From Limnohabitans sp. 2KL-17 (GTDB lineage: Bacteria > Pseudomonadota > Gammaproteobacteria > Burkholderiales > Burkholderiaceae_C): a stretch of DNA of 64,000 nt. This document shows, in pieces, positions 32,157-44,433 of this stretch. The stretch's first letter is position 1. The number at the start of each line of letters is the position of its first letter. Location: NCBI RefSeq assembly GCF_003063415.1, contig NZ_NESK01000003.1:62001-126000 (forward strand). The letters run 5' to 3'. Under the pieces are notes generated by a model. The model had not been told where the DNA came from. It saw only the letters and a list, made by a program, of their open reading frames with translations, and did no database searches. A program made the position numbers and the translations under genes.

Positions 32157-33122
32157 TTAGTCCACCCTTGCGCCACTGGCTTTCACCACCGCCTCGTAGC
32201 GCGCCAGCTCTTTTTTCATGAAACCGCCAAACTGCTCTGGCGTGTTGCCCACGGGTTCAGCCAACAGCATGGCAAATCGGGCCTGCGTTTCTGGCGCTTG
32301 CAGTGCTGTAACAAAGGCCTTGTTCAGTCGATCCACCACGTCGCGTGGTGTGGCAGCGGGCGCCACCAAACCCCACCAAGTGTCGATTTCGAAATCTTTC
32401 AGTGTCTCGCTCATGCTCGGGATGTCGGGCAGGGCATTGCTTCGTTTGGCGGTGGTGACCGCCAGCGCCTTGAGGCGGCCTGCCTTGATGTTGGCTGCGG
32501 CAGTGGCCAAGTTGTCGAAGTTGAAGTCGACCTGACCCGACAGCAAGGCCAGTTGCGCAGGGTTGCCCCCGTTGTAGGGGATGTGCACCGCAAAAATGCC
32601 CGCTGCGCGTTTGAACATTTCGCCGGCCAGATGGCCCGCGCTTCCGTTGCCGCCTGAGCCAAAGTTCAGCTTGGCCGGGTTGGCTTTGGCATATGCCACC
32701 AGATCGGCCAGGGTGTTGATCTTCAGGCCCTGTGCGGTTTCGGCGTTCATCACCAGCACATTGGGTACGCGCAGCATTTGGGTGATGGGGGCAAAGTCAC
32801 GGCTGGCGTCGTAGGGCATTTTGGCGAAAAGCCAAGGGTTGATCGCGTGCGTGGCCGTGGCCGCAATGCCCAGGGTCAACCCGTCAGGGATTGATTTGGC
32901 CACCAAGTCGGCGCCCAGATTGCCGCCAGCGCCAGGACGGTTTTCAATGATCACGGTTCCCAGGCTGTCCTTCACACGCTCTGCCAGAGCCCTTGCTGTG
33001 ACGTCGATGGGCCCGCCTGGCGCATAGGGCACGATGATGCGGATCGGCTTGCCCTGCGCTCAGGCCGGGGCGCTGAGTGCCAGCGATGCAGCGCCAAACT
33101 GGCGGCGGGTGAATAAATTCAT
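32157..33122 (-). pseudogene. Bug/TctC-family substrate-binding protein with an in-frame stop
   Basis: Proteins of this family are periplasmic solute-binding proteins of tripartite tricarboxylate transporters, very numerous in Burkholderiales. The frame from the ATG at 33122 reads MNLFTRRQFGAASLALSAPA, then TGA at 33062-33060, then AQGKPIRIIVPYAPGGP. From there it is a normal mature domain to the end. The TGA falls where a W codon (TGG) is common in the signal peptide (APAWAQ). Either one base change inactivated the gene or the base call is wrong. Without read-through the protein lacks its signal peptide. Total length with the stop read through is 321 residues, as in the family. Confidence 0.8.
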
Positions 33123-33183
33123 GGATGTACTCCGTGCAAAAGGGGGAGAGCGGTCACTTCAGTGAAGGCCAAGGGCGTCACGA

Positions 33184-34224
33184 TCAGACTTGGGCTTTGT
33201 CGGCCTCGGAGGTGAACGAGTCGGCATAAAACTCTTCCTCGGGCAGACCGCCTTGCGCCACATAGTCGCGCTTGGCCGAGTCCACTACGATGGGCGCACC
33301 GCAGGCATACACCTGGTAGCCTGACAGATCAGGGGTGTCTTGCAAAACGGCCTGGTGAACAAAGCCGGTGCGGCCCGTCCAGTGGTCTTCAACTTCGGCG
33401 TTCGAGATCACGGGCACGTAGCGCAGGTTGGGCATTTCGGCCAACCGGGCTTGCACCCATTCGGCCATGTAGAGGTCATCAGGGCGACGCCCCCCCCAAT
33501 ACAGCGTGGCGGATCGGGTGATACCACGGTGCTGCATGTGCTCGATGAGTGCCTTGATGGGCGCAAAACCTGTGCCCGAGGCCAGCAAGACGATCGGCTT
33601 GTCGCTGTCTTCTCGCAGGTAAAAACTGCCGTAAGGGCCTTCGGCACGCAGGATGTCCTTTTTCTTCATGGTGGTGAAGACCGGGTCGGTGAACTTGCCG
33701 CCGGGCATGTGACGGATGTGCAGTTCCACGGTGGGTGGCGCCACTTCCAGGGTATGGGGCGCATTGGCCATGCTGTAACTGCGGCGCGAGCCGTCACGCA
33801 GCAAGAACTCGATGTACTGACCGGCGTGGAACTTCATCACGTCGTTGGCGGGCAGTTGCAGTGTCATCACGACCACATCGTGTGATTTTTTCTCGAGGCT
33901 GACCACGCGCACCGGCATTTTCTTGACGGGCAGACCACCTTCTGCAGTGACCTGGCGCGATTCCAGAACCACATCGCTCTGGGCCTTGGCGCAGCAGGTC
34001 AGCACCAGACCTTGGGCTTCCTCTTCGTCACTTAATGCTTTGGCCTGGTGCGGGCCATGCACCACGGTGCCTGATATTTTTTTGCATTTGCACGAACCGC
34101 AGGCGCCATCCTTGCAGCCATAAGGCAGACCAATGCCCTGGCGAATGCCTGCCGCCAGCAAGGTTTCGTTGTCATCGGCTGTGAAGTTGCGGCCACTGGG
34201 CAGCACGGAAATTTGAAAGCTCAT
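33184..34224 (-). CDS. Ferredoxin-NAD(P)H reductase-like protein (CDP-6-deoxy-glucoseen reductase type)
   Basis: The 346-residue electron-transfer protein has an N-terminal plant-type [2Fe-2S] domain with cysteines in GCKDGACGSCKCKK and LTCCA. A central FAD domain (RSYSMANAP) and a C-terminal NAD domain (LLASGTGFAPIKALIE, YACGAP) follow. The layout matches proteins annotated as CDP-6-deoxy-delta-3,4-glucoseen reductase in Betaproteobacteria. The true partner is unknown. I chose the ATG of MSFQISVLPSG; the longer frame upstream overlaps the divergent epimerase gene. Confidence 0.87.
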   Translation of the reverse strand: MSFQISVLPSGRNFTADDNETLLAAGIRQGIGLPYGCKDGACGSCKCKKISGTVVHGPHQAKALSDEEEAQGLVLTCCAKAQSDVVLESRQVTAEGGLPVKKMPVRVVSLEKKSHDVVVMTLQLPANDVMKFHAGQYIEFLLRDGSRRSYSMANAPHTLEVAPPTVELHIRHMPGGKFTDPVFTTMKKKDILRAEGPYGSFYLREDSDKPIVLLASGTGFAPIKALIEHMQHRGITRSATLYWGGRRPDDLYMAEWVQARLAEMPNLRYVPVISNAEVEDHWTGRTGFVHQAVLQDTPDLSGYQVYACGAPIVVDSAKRDYVAQGGLPEEEFYADSFTSEADKAQV

Positions 34225-34271
34225 CTTTTGGGTATCCTTGAGGGTGTGAATTCGACCCGGAACCTCTGATT

Positions 34272-35222
34272 TTGCCTTCAAACCAAAACCCCTTGGGCGC
34301 CTTGCCCGCCCGCTTTCGCCGCCAGCGTGTCCTGATCGTGGGCTGTGGCGATGTGGGCTTGCGCACAGCCGGTCAGTTGGGCGCGCCAAAAAGGCAGAGG
34401 GTGCGCCTGCTGGCGCTGACATCTTCCCCCGAACGCGTGCGTTTGTTGCGGGCTTGCGGTATCACCCCTTTGCAAGGCAATCTGGACGATGCGGCCAGTT
34501 TGAAGCGCCTAGCGGGCATCGCCCACCGGGTCATCCACTTGGCCCCACCCCCGAGCGAGAGGCGTGGACAGTCCGACAGGGATCCGCGCAGTTTGGCCTT
34601 GGTGCGTGTTTTGCGTTTGCGCACACCACCGCAAGTGGTGGTGTACGGATCCACTACGGGTGTCTATGGCGATTGCGCTGGCCAGCGTGTCGATGAAACG
34701 TGGCCCGTGAAACCGCACACGCCCCGCGCGCAACGCCGGGTCGATGCTGAAAAGCTGATGCGATTTTTGGGGCGCAGTGGCGTGCGGGTCAGTGTGCTGC
34801 GCATCCCCGGCATCTATGCACCCGATCGGGAAGGCGGCACCCCTCGTGAACGCTTGCTCAAAGGCACGCCAGTGCTGGTCTCTAAAGAAGATGTGTACAC
34901 CAACCACATCCACGCGAACGATCTGGCGCGGGCTTGTGCTGCCGCCTTGTGGCGTGGCAAGCCGCAGCGCGTGGTGAACGTGACAGACGACACCGACCTG
35001 AAAATGGGTGATTACTTTGATTTGGCAGCCGGCTTGTACGGCTTGCCCAAGCCGCCCCGCATGGCGCGCAGCGATGCCAATGTGGCGTTGCCCTTGATGC
35101 TGCTGAGCTTCATGAACGAGTCTCGACGGCTGGACAACACCCGCATGAAGCAAGAGTTGAAGATACGGCTGCGCTACCCGCATGTGCGAGACGGCTTGAG
35201 CCTGCAAGGCCAGTTGCTTTGA
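34272..35222 (+). CDS. NAD(P)-dependent epimerase/dehydratase family protein
   Basis: The 316-residue protein has a Rossmann motif RVLIVGCGDVGLRTAG near residues 19-34. A later VYGSTTGVYGD and a region with RRVDAEKL stand for the SDR-type active site (the usual YxxxK is not obvious). It resembles YeeZ-type SDRs of unknown substrate. The start shown is a TTG. An internal start just before the Rossmann motif is also possible. The hslR-like gene follows after 22 bp. Confidence 0.8.
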   Translation: MPSNQNPLGALPARFRRQRVLIVGCGDVGLRTAGQLGAPKRQRVRLLALTSSPERVRLLRACGITPLQGNLDDAASLKRLAGIAHRVIHLAPPPSERRGQSDRDPRSLALVRVLRLRTPPQVVVYGSTTGVYGDCAGQRVDETWPVKPHTPRAQRRVDAEKLMRFLGRSGVRVSVLRIPGIYAPDREGGTPRERLLKGTPVLVSKEDVYTNHIHANDLARACAAALWRGKPQRVVNVTDDTDLKMGDYFDLAAGLYGLPKPPRMARSDANVALPLMLLSFMNESRRLDNTRMKQELKIRLRYPHVRDGLSLQGQLL

Positions 35223-35244
35223 TGCGGCTGATGGAGAAACCAGG

Positions 35245-35646
35245 ATGAATGCCCAACGTATCGACAAATGGCTATGGGCTGCACGTTTCTTCAAGACCCG
35301 CAGCATTGCCAGCGATGAAATTGACAAAAATCGCGTGCAGGTCAACGGCTTGGATGCCAAAGCCTCGCGTGAGGTCAAAGAGGGCGATACGGTGCGCTTA
35401 AGGCAAGGCGCGGTCGAGCGCACGGTGCTGGTGCAGGGCCTGAGCGGGGTGCGGGGTCCGGCAACGGCCGCTCAGTTGCTTTACGAAGAAACCCCTGAAA
35501 GTATCCAGGCGCGCCAAAAAGCCGCCGAGATGCACCGCTTGGCGCGGGAGCCCGCCCTCAGCATTGAGCAGGGCCGGCCCACCAAGCGCGATCGGAGGCT
35601 CATTGCGCGTGCATGGGATGACCGATGGGGTGCCGGGATCGATTGA
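35245..35646 (+). CDS. hslR: S4-domain RNA-binding protein (Hsp15 family)
   Basis: The 133-residue protein has an N-terminal S4 domain: MNAQRIDKWLWAARFFKTRS, then NRVQVNGLDAKASREVKEGD. It has the basic C-terminal tail (RPTKRDRRLIARAW) of heat-shock protein 15. Hsp15 binds stalled 50S subunits that carry a nascent chain. The length matches the family. It is probably co-transcribed with the upstream epimerase gene. Confidence 0.88.
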   Translation: MNAQRIDKWLWAARFFKTRSIASDEIDKNRVQVNGLDAKASREVKEGDTVRLRQGAVERTVLVQGLSGVRGPATAAQLLYEETPESIQARQKAAEMHRLAREPALSIEQGRPTKRDRRLIARAWDDRWGAGID

Positions 35647-35692
35647 GGCGCCCCCAAAGCAGCCAAAGGATCAGACGTCCACAGGCTGTGTC

Positions 35693-36826
35693 TCAAACCA
35701 CCTTGATCTTGCCCGCCGCATCCCTGGCACGTTGCAATGCGTTGGGCCCTTTGGCCAAAGCCACGGCCATGCGGCGGTAAGGCCGCGTGCTGGGTTTGCC
35801 AAAGATGCGAACGTCCACACCCGGCTCCGACAAAGCCGCTGGTACACCCGTGAATTGCGGATTGGTGCCTTCCTTGTCAGCCAGCACCACGGCGCTGGCG
35901 CCTTCCACGCAGTCGATCTGCGGAATGGGCAGACCCAAAATGGCGCGGGCGTGCAAATCAAACTCACTCAGACTCTGGCTGACCAGAGTGACCATGCCGG
36001 TGTCGTGTGGGCGAGGGCTCAATTCGCTGAAAATAACCTCGTCTTTTGTGACGAAAAACTCCACCCCAAACAGGCCCGCGCCACCCAAATCGGTGGTGAC
36101 TTTTTCGGCCATGTCTTGCGCCGCCTGCAGATAGTTAGGCGCCATGGCTTGCGGCTGCCAGCTGTATTGGTAGTCACCACGTTCCTGAACGTGGCCGATG
36201 GGCTCGCAAAACAGTGTGGGGCCTTTGCGCTGGCGCACGGTGAGCAGGGTGATCTCAAACTCGAAGTGGATGAACTCTTCGACAATGACTTTCTGCCGGT
36301 CGCCGCGCATGCCCGCACAGGCGAATTCCCAGCAGTGCTGGATGTCGGCAGGTGTTTTGGCCACGCTTTGGCCTTTGCCCGATGAACTCATCACCGGCTT
36401 GATAACAACCGGAAAGCCGATTTCTGTGGCTTTGGCCAACAAATCAGCGGCTGAGTCGGCGTAGCTGAATTTGGCGGTGCGAACACCCAGCCCCACGGCC
36501 ACATCGCGGATGCGGTCACGGTTCATGGTCAGGTTGGCGGCGCGGGCGCTGGGGATCACTTCAAAGCCTTCTTTTTCCACCTCCAGCAACACTTCGGTAC
36601 GGATGGCTTCGATCTCGGGGACGATCAAGTCTGGCTGGTATTTGGCAATGGCGGCTCTTAGGGACGTTTCGTCGAGCATGCTGAAGACGCAGTATTCGTC
36701 TGCCACCTGCATGGCGGGTGCGCCTGCATAGCTGTCGCAGGCGATCACGTGACATCCCAGACGCTTGACACTGATGACGAATTCTTTCCCCAGTTCACCG
36801 GATCCCAAAAGGAGAATTTTTTTCAT
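35693..36826 (-). CDS. purT: Formate-dependent phosphoribosylglycinamide formyltransferase
   Basis: The 377-residue ATP-grasp enzyme catalyses the third step of purine synthesis using formate. The N-terminal [18 protein letters not shown] and the conserved [12 protein letters not shown] are PurT hallmarks. [14 protein letters not shown] (ATP-grasp loop) and [15 protein letters not shown] also match. It is slightly shorter than the E. coli enzyme (392). It seems to form a single-gene unit. Confidence 0.95.
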   Translation of the reverse strand: MKKILLLGSGELGKEFVISVKRLGCHVIACDSYAGAPAMQVADEYCVFSMLDETSLRAAIAKYQPDLIVPEIEAIRTEVLLEVEKEGFEVIPSARAANLTMNRDRIRDVAVGLGVRTAKFSYADSAADLLAKATEIGFPVVIKPVMSSSGKGQSVAKTPADIQHCWEFACAGMRGDRQKVIVEEFIHFEFEITLLTVRQRKGPTLFCEPIGHVQERGDYQYSWQPQAMAPNYLQAAQDMAEKVTTDLGGAGLFGVEFFVTKDEVIFSELSPRPHDTGMVTLVSQSLSEFDLHARAILGLPIPQIDCVEGASAVVLADKEGTNPQFTGVPAALSEPGVDVRIFGKPSTRPYRRMAVALAKGPNALQRARDAAGKIKVV

Positions 36827-36902
36827 ATCGTTGGATGGAATGTCGAGTTTTTGTGAGGTGTCTGCAGGGTTTGATCGTGCGCCTCTGGCATGGCCATGTT
36901 CT

Positions 36903-37901
36903 TCAAGCGTTTTTAAATTCGGTGTGAAGCTTGTCCATTTGAGCGGCCGTCAAGCGGTTGCCGTGCTGGCTCACCACTGCTGCGGCTGTTCGGTTGGCCA
37001 GCGCGGCTGCTTCGATTGGCGTGCGGTCGTGGGTGATGGCGTACAAGAAGGTGCCTGCAAACATGTCGCCGGCGCCGTTGGTGTCAACGGCTTTGGTGGG
37101 TACGGCAGGCACATCGGTTCGGCTTTGGCCTTGAATGACGATGCAGCCTTTGGGGCCGCGGGTCAGGCACACGGTTTTGGCCAAGACAGACAGTTGGCCG
37201 ATGATGGTGTCCAGGTCGGTGGTGCCGCACCAGGTTTGAGCTTCCTCCTCGTTGGCAAACAAATAGTCGAGGCCATCACCCACCATGGCATCGAGACCCG
37301 CCTTGCAGAAATTGATCATGCTGACATCGCTGAGAGTCAGGGCGGTGGCCACCTGATGCTCTTGAGCGATCCGGCGGCCCTGAACTGCGGCTTCCAGCCC
37401 ACTTGGCGATGCGGCCAGATAGCCTTCCATGTAATAAATCTTGGATTTGGCGATGTCTTGCGGGTGCAGGGCCTTGCTGTCGAGTTGCGAGGTGGCGCCC
37501 AGAAAGGTGCACATGCTTCGTTCGGCATCTGGCGTGACCAGCACCATGCAGCTGCCAGTCTGGCCTTCGGTGGGTCGGGTGTGGGTCAGGTTGGTGGCGA
37601 CATCGTTGGCCTGCAGGTCTTGCGTATAGAACGCACCCAGTTCGTCATCGGCCACTCGGCAAGAGTAAAACGCTTTACCACCCAACTGGGCCAGGGCCAC
37701 CACGGTGTTGCCGGCAGAGCCGCCGCCGGTTCGGCGGGCATGCAGGCCTTGCACATGGGTGAGCAGTTCTGCGCGTTGCGGGGTGTCGATCAGCGTCATG
37801 TGCCGCTTGCTCACACCCATGGTGTTCAGCAGGGCATCAGAAACTTCGTATTCGGTATCGACCAGGGCGTTGCCGATGGCGTAGAGGTGGTAATGAGACA
37901 T
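36903..37901 (-). CDS. PfkB-family sugar/nucleoside kinase (adenosine kinase-like)
   Basis: The 332-residue kinase has the N-terminal [14 protein letters not shown] and [18 protein letters not shown] motifs. The C-terminal signature is [17 protein letters not shown], with the catalytic aspartate in GAGD. This form is widely annotated as adenosine kinase in Proteobacteria, though the substrate is inferred. It lies 76 bp from purT on the same strand. Confidence 0.85.
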   Translation of the reverse strand: MSHYHLYAIGNALVDTEYEVSDALLNTMGVSKRHMTLIDTPQRAELLTHVQGLHARRTGGGSAGNTVVALAQLGGKAFYSCRVADDELGAFYTQDLQANDVATNLTHTRPTEGQTGSCMVLVTPDAERSMCTFLGATSQLDSKALHPQDIAKSKIYYMEGYLAASPSGLEAAVQGRRIAQEHQVATALTLSDVSMINFCKAGLDAMVGDGLDYLFANEEEAQTWCGTTDLDTIIGQLSVLAKTVCLTRGPKGCIVIQGQSRTDVPAVPTKAVDTNGAGDMFAGTFLYAITHDRTPIEAAALANRTAAAVVSQHGNRLTAAQMDKLHTEFKNA

Positions 37902-38021
37902 GGCCGTTATGGATGATCAAAGGTCAGGAGTTTAGCGGTTGCGCTTCTGCGGTCGGGCGCAAATTGGCTGCGGTTAGGGGCCAATGTGGCCATGAAGGCC
38001 GCTGTGCGCCAATGCGCACCC

Positions 38022-38693
38022 TTACATCAAGCCCTGCTCAGCCATGGAAAAAGCCTGCCCTTGCCCCACGATGATGTGGTCCAGCACGCGCACATCGACC
38101 AGTGCCAGCGAGGCTTTCAAGGTCTGGGTCAGGTGCTCATCGGCGCGGCTCGGTTGTACCGATCCGCTGGGGTGGTTGTGCGAGAGCACCACAGCCGCAG
38201 CTTGGTGGTGCAGGGCGCGCATGACAACTTCCCGGGGGTAGACGCTGGTTTGGCTGAGAGTGCCCCTGAAGAGCTCTTCCATGGCCAACATCCGGTTTTG
38301 GTTGTCTAAAAACAGCACGGCAAAGACCTCATGGTTTTTGTGGGCCAGTTGCAATTGCAGGTAATGCTTGACGGCGTCAGGCGTGTGGAAGGCCTCGCGT
38401 TCTTTCAGGCGTTGGCTCAGAGCCCTGCGGGCCACTTCGAACACGGCCAGCAGTTCGGCTTGCTTGGCGGGTCCCAGGCCTTTGACCAATCGCAGCGATG
38501 CAACGGTAGCTTGCAAAAGCCCTGCGATGCCCCCTGGAGCCAGTAATTCCTCAGACAACTGGAAGACGTTTTTGCCCGCCATGCCCGTGCGCAGCAAGAT
38601 GGCCAGCAACTCGATATCGCTCAGTGCTTGGGGGCCTCTAGCTAGTAATTTTTCGCGCGGGCGCGCGTCGGCAGGCAAGTCCTTCATGCTCAT
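38022..38693 (-). CDS. radC: RadC-family protein (JAMM/MPN domain)
   Basis: The 223-residue protein has N-terminal helix-hairpin-helix-like residues ([16 protein letters not shown]). The C-terminal metalloprotease-like MPN domain contains [15 protein letters not shown] (MEELFRGT) and the metal motif [15 protein letters not shown]. The family was once linked to DNA repair, but its activity is unsettled. A chromosomal copy in this place is ordinary. Confidence 0.92.
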   Translation of the reverse strand: MSMKDLPADARPREKLLARGPQALSDIELLAILLRTGMAGKNVFQLSEELLAPGGIAGLLQATVASLRLVKGLGPAKQAELLAVFEVARRALSQRLKEREAFHTPDAVKHYLQLQLAHKNHEVFAVLFLDNQNRMLAMEELFRGTLSQTSVYPREVVMRALHHQAAAVVLSHNHPSGSVQPSRADEHLTQTLKASLALVDVRVLDHIIVGQGQAFSMAEQGLM

Positions 38694-38822
38694 TTGATGC
38701 CCCTCCCCGGAGCAGCCTTCGGTCCTGTTTGCCCCTTTTGCGGAGCGGGTTGGCCGGGCTTTTTACAATAGTGCCTTCTTTATGCCTGTTTGGCCGCATT
38801 TGCGGCATTCCAGTAAACCCTT

Positions 38823-39265
38823 ATGTCCATTGTTGAACCTGGCTCTTTTTTGACACTCCACTACCGTCTGGCGGGCCCGCAAGGCGACATCATCAACACG
38901 TTCAACGATAAACCGGCCACCCTGTCGCTGGGCTCTGGCACCTTGACCCCTGCCCTGGAGCAGCGTTTGCTGGGCATGGCTGAGGGCGCAAGTCTGGTCA
39001 TGGAGATTCCTGCAGGCGAGGCCTTTGGCGACCACAATCCGGACATGCAGCAATGGGTGGCGCGCAAGCTCCTCAATGAGTTGGGTGATCCGATGGAAAA
39101 ATATGCTGCGGGTGATGTGGTGCAATTCCCCACGCCCGATGGCCTAGGTGCTTACGCAGGCACGGTGTTGCAAGTGAACAGCGAGGGCGCAGTGTTGTTT
39201 GACTTCAACCACCCGCTGGCCGGCCAACCTGTGACTTTTGAAATTGAATTGATTGGAGTGCTGTG

Positions 39266-39266
<1 letters not shown>
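38823..39266 (+). CDS. slpA: FKBP-type peptidyl-prolyl isomerase (SlpA family)
   Basis: The 147-residue cytosolic isomerase/chaperone has the SlpA layout: [38 protein letters not shown] and [11 protein letters not shown] before an inserted flap, then [19 protein letters not shown]. The stop overlaps the ispH start (TGATG), the usual slpA-ispH pair, which implies coupled translation. Confidence 0.92.
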
Positions 39267-41609
<2,343 letters not shown>

Positions 41610-41795
41610 ATTCCGATCGAAGCTGAACAGGGTATTTTGAACTTCATGCGCGCTGAGTTTTGGCATTGCTGTTGAGCACCAGATTGGCCTGCTGCGCTGC
41701 AGTGCTCAGTGACCATGTCGCCGTGCAATGCGGAGAATGACGGGTCAAGAAACCTTGAGGGGGCTCTGTTAGAATCCATTCTTCGACGAAACCCA

Positions 41796-41885
41796 GGAGG
41801 GGTGGCAGAGTGGTCGAATGTACCTGACTCGAAATCAGGCGTAGTGGCAACACTACCGAGGGTTCGAATCCCTCCTCCTCCGCCA
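41796..41885 (+). tRNA. tRNA-Ser(CGA)
   Basis: The 90-nt gene has paired acceptor arms GGAGGGG and CTCCTCC, discriminator G73 and an encoded CCA. The anticodon loop CTCGAAA gives CGA, the variable arm is long (GTAGTGGCAACACTAC) and the T-loop is TTCGAAT. These are class II tRNA-Ser features. It reads UCG codons. Confidence 0.95.
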
Positions 41886-41888
41886 AAT

Positions 41889-41924
41889 AAAAACCCTAAG
41901 TGATTGATTTACTTAGGGTTTTTT
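41889..41924 (+). terminator. Terminator after tRNA-Ser
   Basis: AAACCCTAAGT and ACTTAGGGTTT form a long perfect stem followed by TTTTTTC. Confidence 0.9.
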
Positions 41925-42113
41925 CTTTTTTCCTTGAAGATACATTCCAAGTCAAACTAAAAAGTTGGACTTCACTCATCAAACCACGACATTCCTTGAC
42001 AATGTCGCCCCAATTCATGCTTGGGAGCTTTTCGCAAGTTGATGCGGGATTTTTTTGTCACCAGTGGTTCTTGCTCCAAGCTGGATGATTTTCAACAGAG
42101 TCAAAGGGCGGCC

Positions 42114-42287
42114 ATGAAGTTTCTGTTGTGTTCCTGTTCTGTCGTTGTGCTGGTGGCCTGCTTGCCTGGCTGCACGGTCCTTGCCATTGCCGATGCTGCG
42201 GGCTCGGCGGTGGTCTATGGGGTCAAGACCACAGTGAACGTGCTGGATGCGGTCACGCCCGATCTGGTCAACAAAAAAAAGGATTGA
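42114..42287 (+). CDS. Small lipoprotein
   Basis: The 57-residue protein has a signal peptide ending at the lipobox LPGC (cysteine near 20) and a short mature part with a hydrophobic/glycine region (IADAAGSAVVYGVKTTVNVLDAV). Similar NF038104-type small lipoproteins are common in Burkholderiales, as I recall. Function unknown. I start at MKFLLCSC; a longer frame upstream lacks a signal peptide start. Confidence 0.65.
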   Translation: MKFLLCSCSVVVLVACLPGCTVLAIADAAGSAVVYGVKTTVNVLDAVTPDLVNKKKD

Positions 42288-42353
42288 GCCGCATCGCTTC
42301 AAGCTGGCTTGAGGGTGACCAAGGGGCGATCAATTTGTGCCTTTGGCACAAAG

Positions 42354-42382
42354 AAAAACCGGCACGTGAGCGCCGGTTTTTC
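42354..42382. terminator. Bidirectional terminator
   Basis: AAAAACCGGC-acgtgag-CGCCGGTTTTT lies between the small lipoprotein gene and the convergent regulator gene. Confidence 0.88.
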
Positions 42383-42414
42383 AAAACGTGACAGGCACTT
42401 GGCGTGCCGTTGAC

Positions 42415-43020
42415 TCAAATACCCAGCCAGCCGTTGGTGCGTGCAAAGTGCAGAGCTTGTGTTCGGCTGTTGACGCCCAGACGGCGGAACAGGCGCCAGA
42501 AGTGAACCTTGACGGTGTGCTCGCTGATGTCCAGTTTTTCGGCGATTTCACGGTTGGACAAACCCTGGTCCAGCATCAAAATCAATTGCTTTTGGCGCTT
42601 GGACAATTTGGTCGGGCCTGCAGTGCTGGCGGCGTCTTCGGCCGCAGCATCTTCTTCGGAAACCAACAGAGTACGCAGCGCTGCAATGATTTCAGTCGGA
42701 CTGTTTGATTTTTCGATGAATGCATTGGCCCCAGCTTCGAGACAGCGTGCCTCAAATTCACTGGCGCTGGCGCTGGTCACTACGGCCAGCGGCACATCCG
42801 GGTATTTGGCTTTCAACACCTGAACACCCGACATGCCCAGGGTGTCCGGCAATTGCAAATCAAGGCAGAAAAGCTCAGGCGTACCGTTCTTTTCAACGGT
42901 GGATTCCACCACATTCAGTTTGTGAATCGGGATGATTTTGAGTCCCGGGCGCACACGGTGAACGAGCATGGTCAGCGCATCGCGCATCAAGGGGTGGTCA
43001 TCGATGACATACACAGTCAT
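42415..43020 (-). CDS. NarL/LuxR-type response regulator
   Basis: The 201-residue two-component regulator has an N-terminal receiver domain with acidic VIDDHP and the phosphoacceptor in CLDLQLPD near residue 54. The C-terminal LuxR helix-turn-helix (LSKRQKQLILMLDQGLSNREIAEKLDISEHTVKVH) follows. No sensor kinase is encoded nearby, so it is an orphan here. The linker is rich in A, E and D. Confidence 0.9.
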   Translation of the reverse strand: MTVYVIDDHPLMRDALTMLVHRVRPGLKIIPIHKLNVVESTVEKNGTPELFCLDLQLPDTLGMSGVQVLKAKYPDVPLAVVTSASASEFEARCLEAGANAFIEKSNSPTEIIAALRTLLVSEEDAAAEDAASTAGPTKLSKRQKQLILMLDQGLSNREIAEKLDISEHTVKVHFWRLFRRLGVNSRTQALHFARTNGWLGI

Positions 43021-43102
43021 ATTGGTCTCGGTAGTAAGCTAAAGGATTAAGGATACACTTATTTGTTGGTTTCAGCAATATTAAACGCCAAAACCAAAAA
43101 AA

Positions 43103-44419
43103 TTATTGAGTTGTTTTTTGTGAGTGTGCAATTTCCGACAGGGCTTGGGCCAAGCGCAATTTTTTCTCAGGCGACAGTGCTTGCAATGATGCACCCATAT
43201 CGGACAGGCTGTCGATGCCTTCGGTCTGTAGACGGGCAATGGTTTGGCCTGCTTCTTTGGGTGAGGCAAAGCCCGTGCTTTGCAGTATCAACTGGCCTTG
43301 TGCATCGACCAGCTTGAAGTAAAACTGACCATCTTTTTCCCGGTATTGCTTGAAGCTTGGCGCAGCCGTTTTGAGCGCTTTGGGTGCTTCGGTGGTGGCG
43401 CCAAATGACAGCGAGCGCAAACCTACGGCATGGCGCAATTCGCGCATGAAAGGGGTGGCCAGTTGGCGTGCTTTATCGGCACCAGACAACAATATCTTGT
43501 CCAACTTTGCTGGATTGTTGATCAAGGCCTCGTATGGCTCGCGCATTGGGCCGACTTCGCGATCAATGCGCTCAAACAGCATTTGCTTGGCATCTCCCCA
43601 ACCGATGCCTTCAGCGTAGGCCCGAGCGAAATCGGCTGTTTCCTGGTCGTTGGCAAATGCTTGGTAGATCTGAAAAAGCGCGGAGCCTTCTGTGGCCTTG
43701 GGCTCGCCTGGAAGTTTGGAGTCGGTCACGATGCCTGCAATCTGCTTTTTAAGCGTTGCAGAGGGGGCAAACAGCGGGATGGTGTTGTCGTAGCTTTTGC
43801 TCATCTTGCGCCCATCCAGGCCTGGCAAAAGGGCCACGGATTCTTCGATCACGGCCTCGGGCAGTACAAAATGCGCACCATACAAATGGTTGAAGCTGGA
43901 CGCCATGTCGCGTGCCATTTCGATGTGTTGGATCTGGTCGCGACCGACGGGCACTTTGTGCGCCTTGAACATCAAAATGTCTGCTCCCATGAGCACCGGG
44001 TACATGAAAAGACCGGCCGTCACGTCGCTGTCGGGGTCATGGCCTGCTGCATTGTTTTTGTCGACGGTGGCTTTGTAGGCGTGGGCGCGGTTGAGCAAGC
44101 CTTTTCCAGTCACGCAGGTCAAAAGCCAGGTGAGTTCAGGAATCTCCGGGATGTCGGATTGGCGATAAAAGGTGACTTTTTCCGGATCAAGGCCTGAGGC
44201 GATCCAGCTTGCCGCGATCTCCAGCGTGGAGCGTTGAATCCGGGCGGGTTCATCGCATTTGATCAGGGCGTGGTAGTCAGCCAAGAAGTAAAAGCCATCG
44301 GTCTGGCTGTCGCGGCTGGCTTGTACCGTGGGGCGGATAGCCCCCACATAGTTGCCCAGGTGGGGTGTGCCAGTGGTGGTGATGCCGGTGAGGACGCGGG
44401 TGCGAGGCTTGGAGGTCAT
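43103..44419 (-). CDS. trpS: Tryptophanyl-tRNA synthetase with C-terminal DUF1508-like extension
   Basis: The 438-residue class I synthetase has the HIGH-type motif TPHLGNYVGA and the KMSKS motif GRKMSKSYDN. Bacterial TrpS is normally about 330-350 residues. Here about 90 extra residues carry YREKDGQFYFKLVDAQGQ and LQSTGFASPKEAG, which resemble the small DUF1508 (YegP-like) fold, followed by a helical tail. The start is the ATG of MTSKPRTRVLTG; a TTG six codons earlier is less likely. Confidence 0.93.
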   Translation of the reverse strand: MTSKPRTRVLTGITTTGTPHLGNYVGAIRPTVQASRDSQTDGFYFLADYHALIKCDEPARIQRSTLEIAASWIASGLDPEKVTFYRQSDIPEIPELTWLLTCVTGKGLLNRAHAYKATVDKNNAAGHDPDSDVTAGLFMYPVLMGADILMFKAHKVPVGRDQIQHIEMARDMASSFNHLYGAHFVLPEAVIEESVALLPGLDGRKMSKSYDNTIPLFAPSATLKKQIAGIVTDSKLPGEPKATEGSALFQIYQAFANDQETADFARAYAEGIGWGDAKQMLFERIDREVGPMREPYEALINNPAKLDKILLSGADKARQLATPFMRELRHAVGLRSLSFGATTEAPKALKTAAPSFKQYREKDGQFYFKLVDAQGQLILQSTGFASPKEAGQTIARLQTEGIDSLSDMGASLQALSPEKKLRLAQALSEIAHSQKTTQ

Positions 44420-44433
44420 GAGTTCGGAAGGAT

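Noticed and set aside
41644..41886. A minus-strand frame over the tRNA-Ser gene
   Set aside because: It overlaps a clear tRNA and its translation comes from the tRNA complement.
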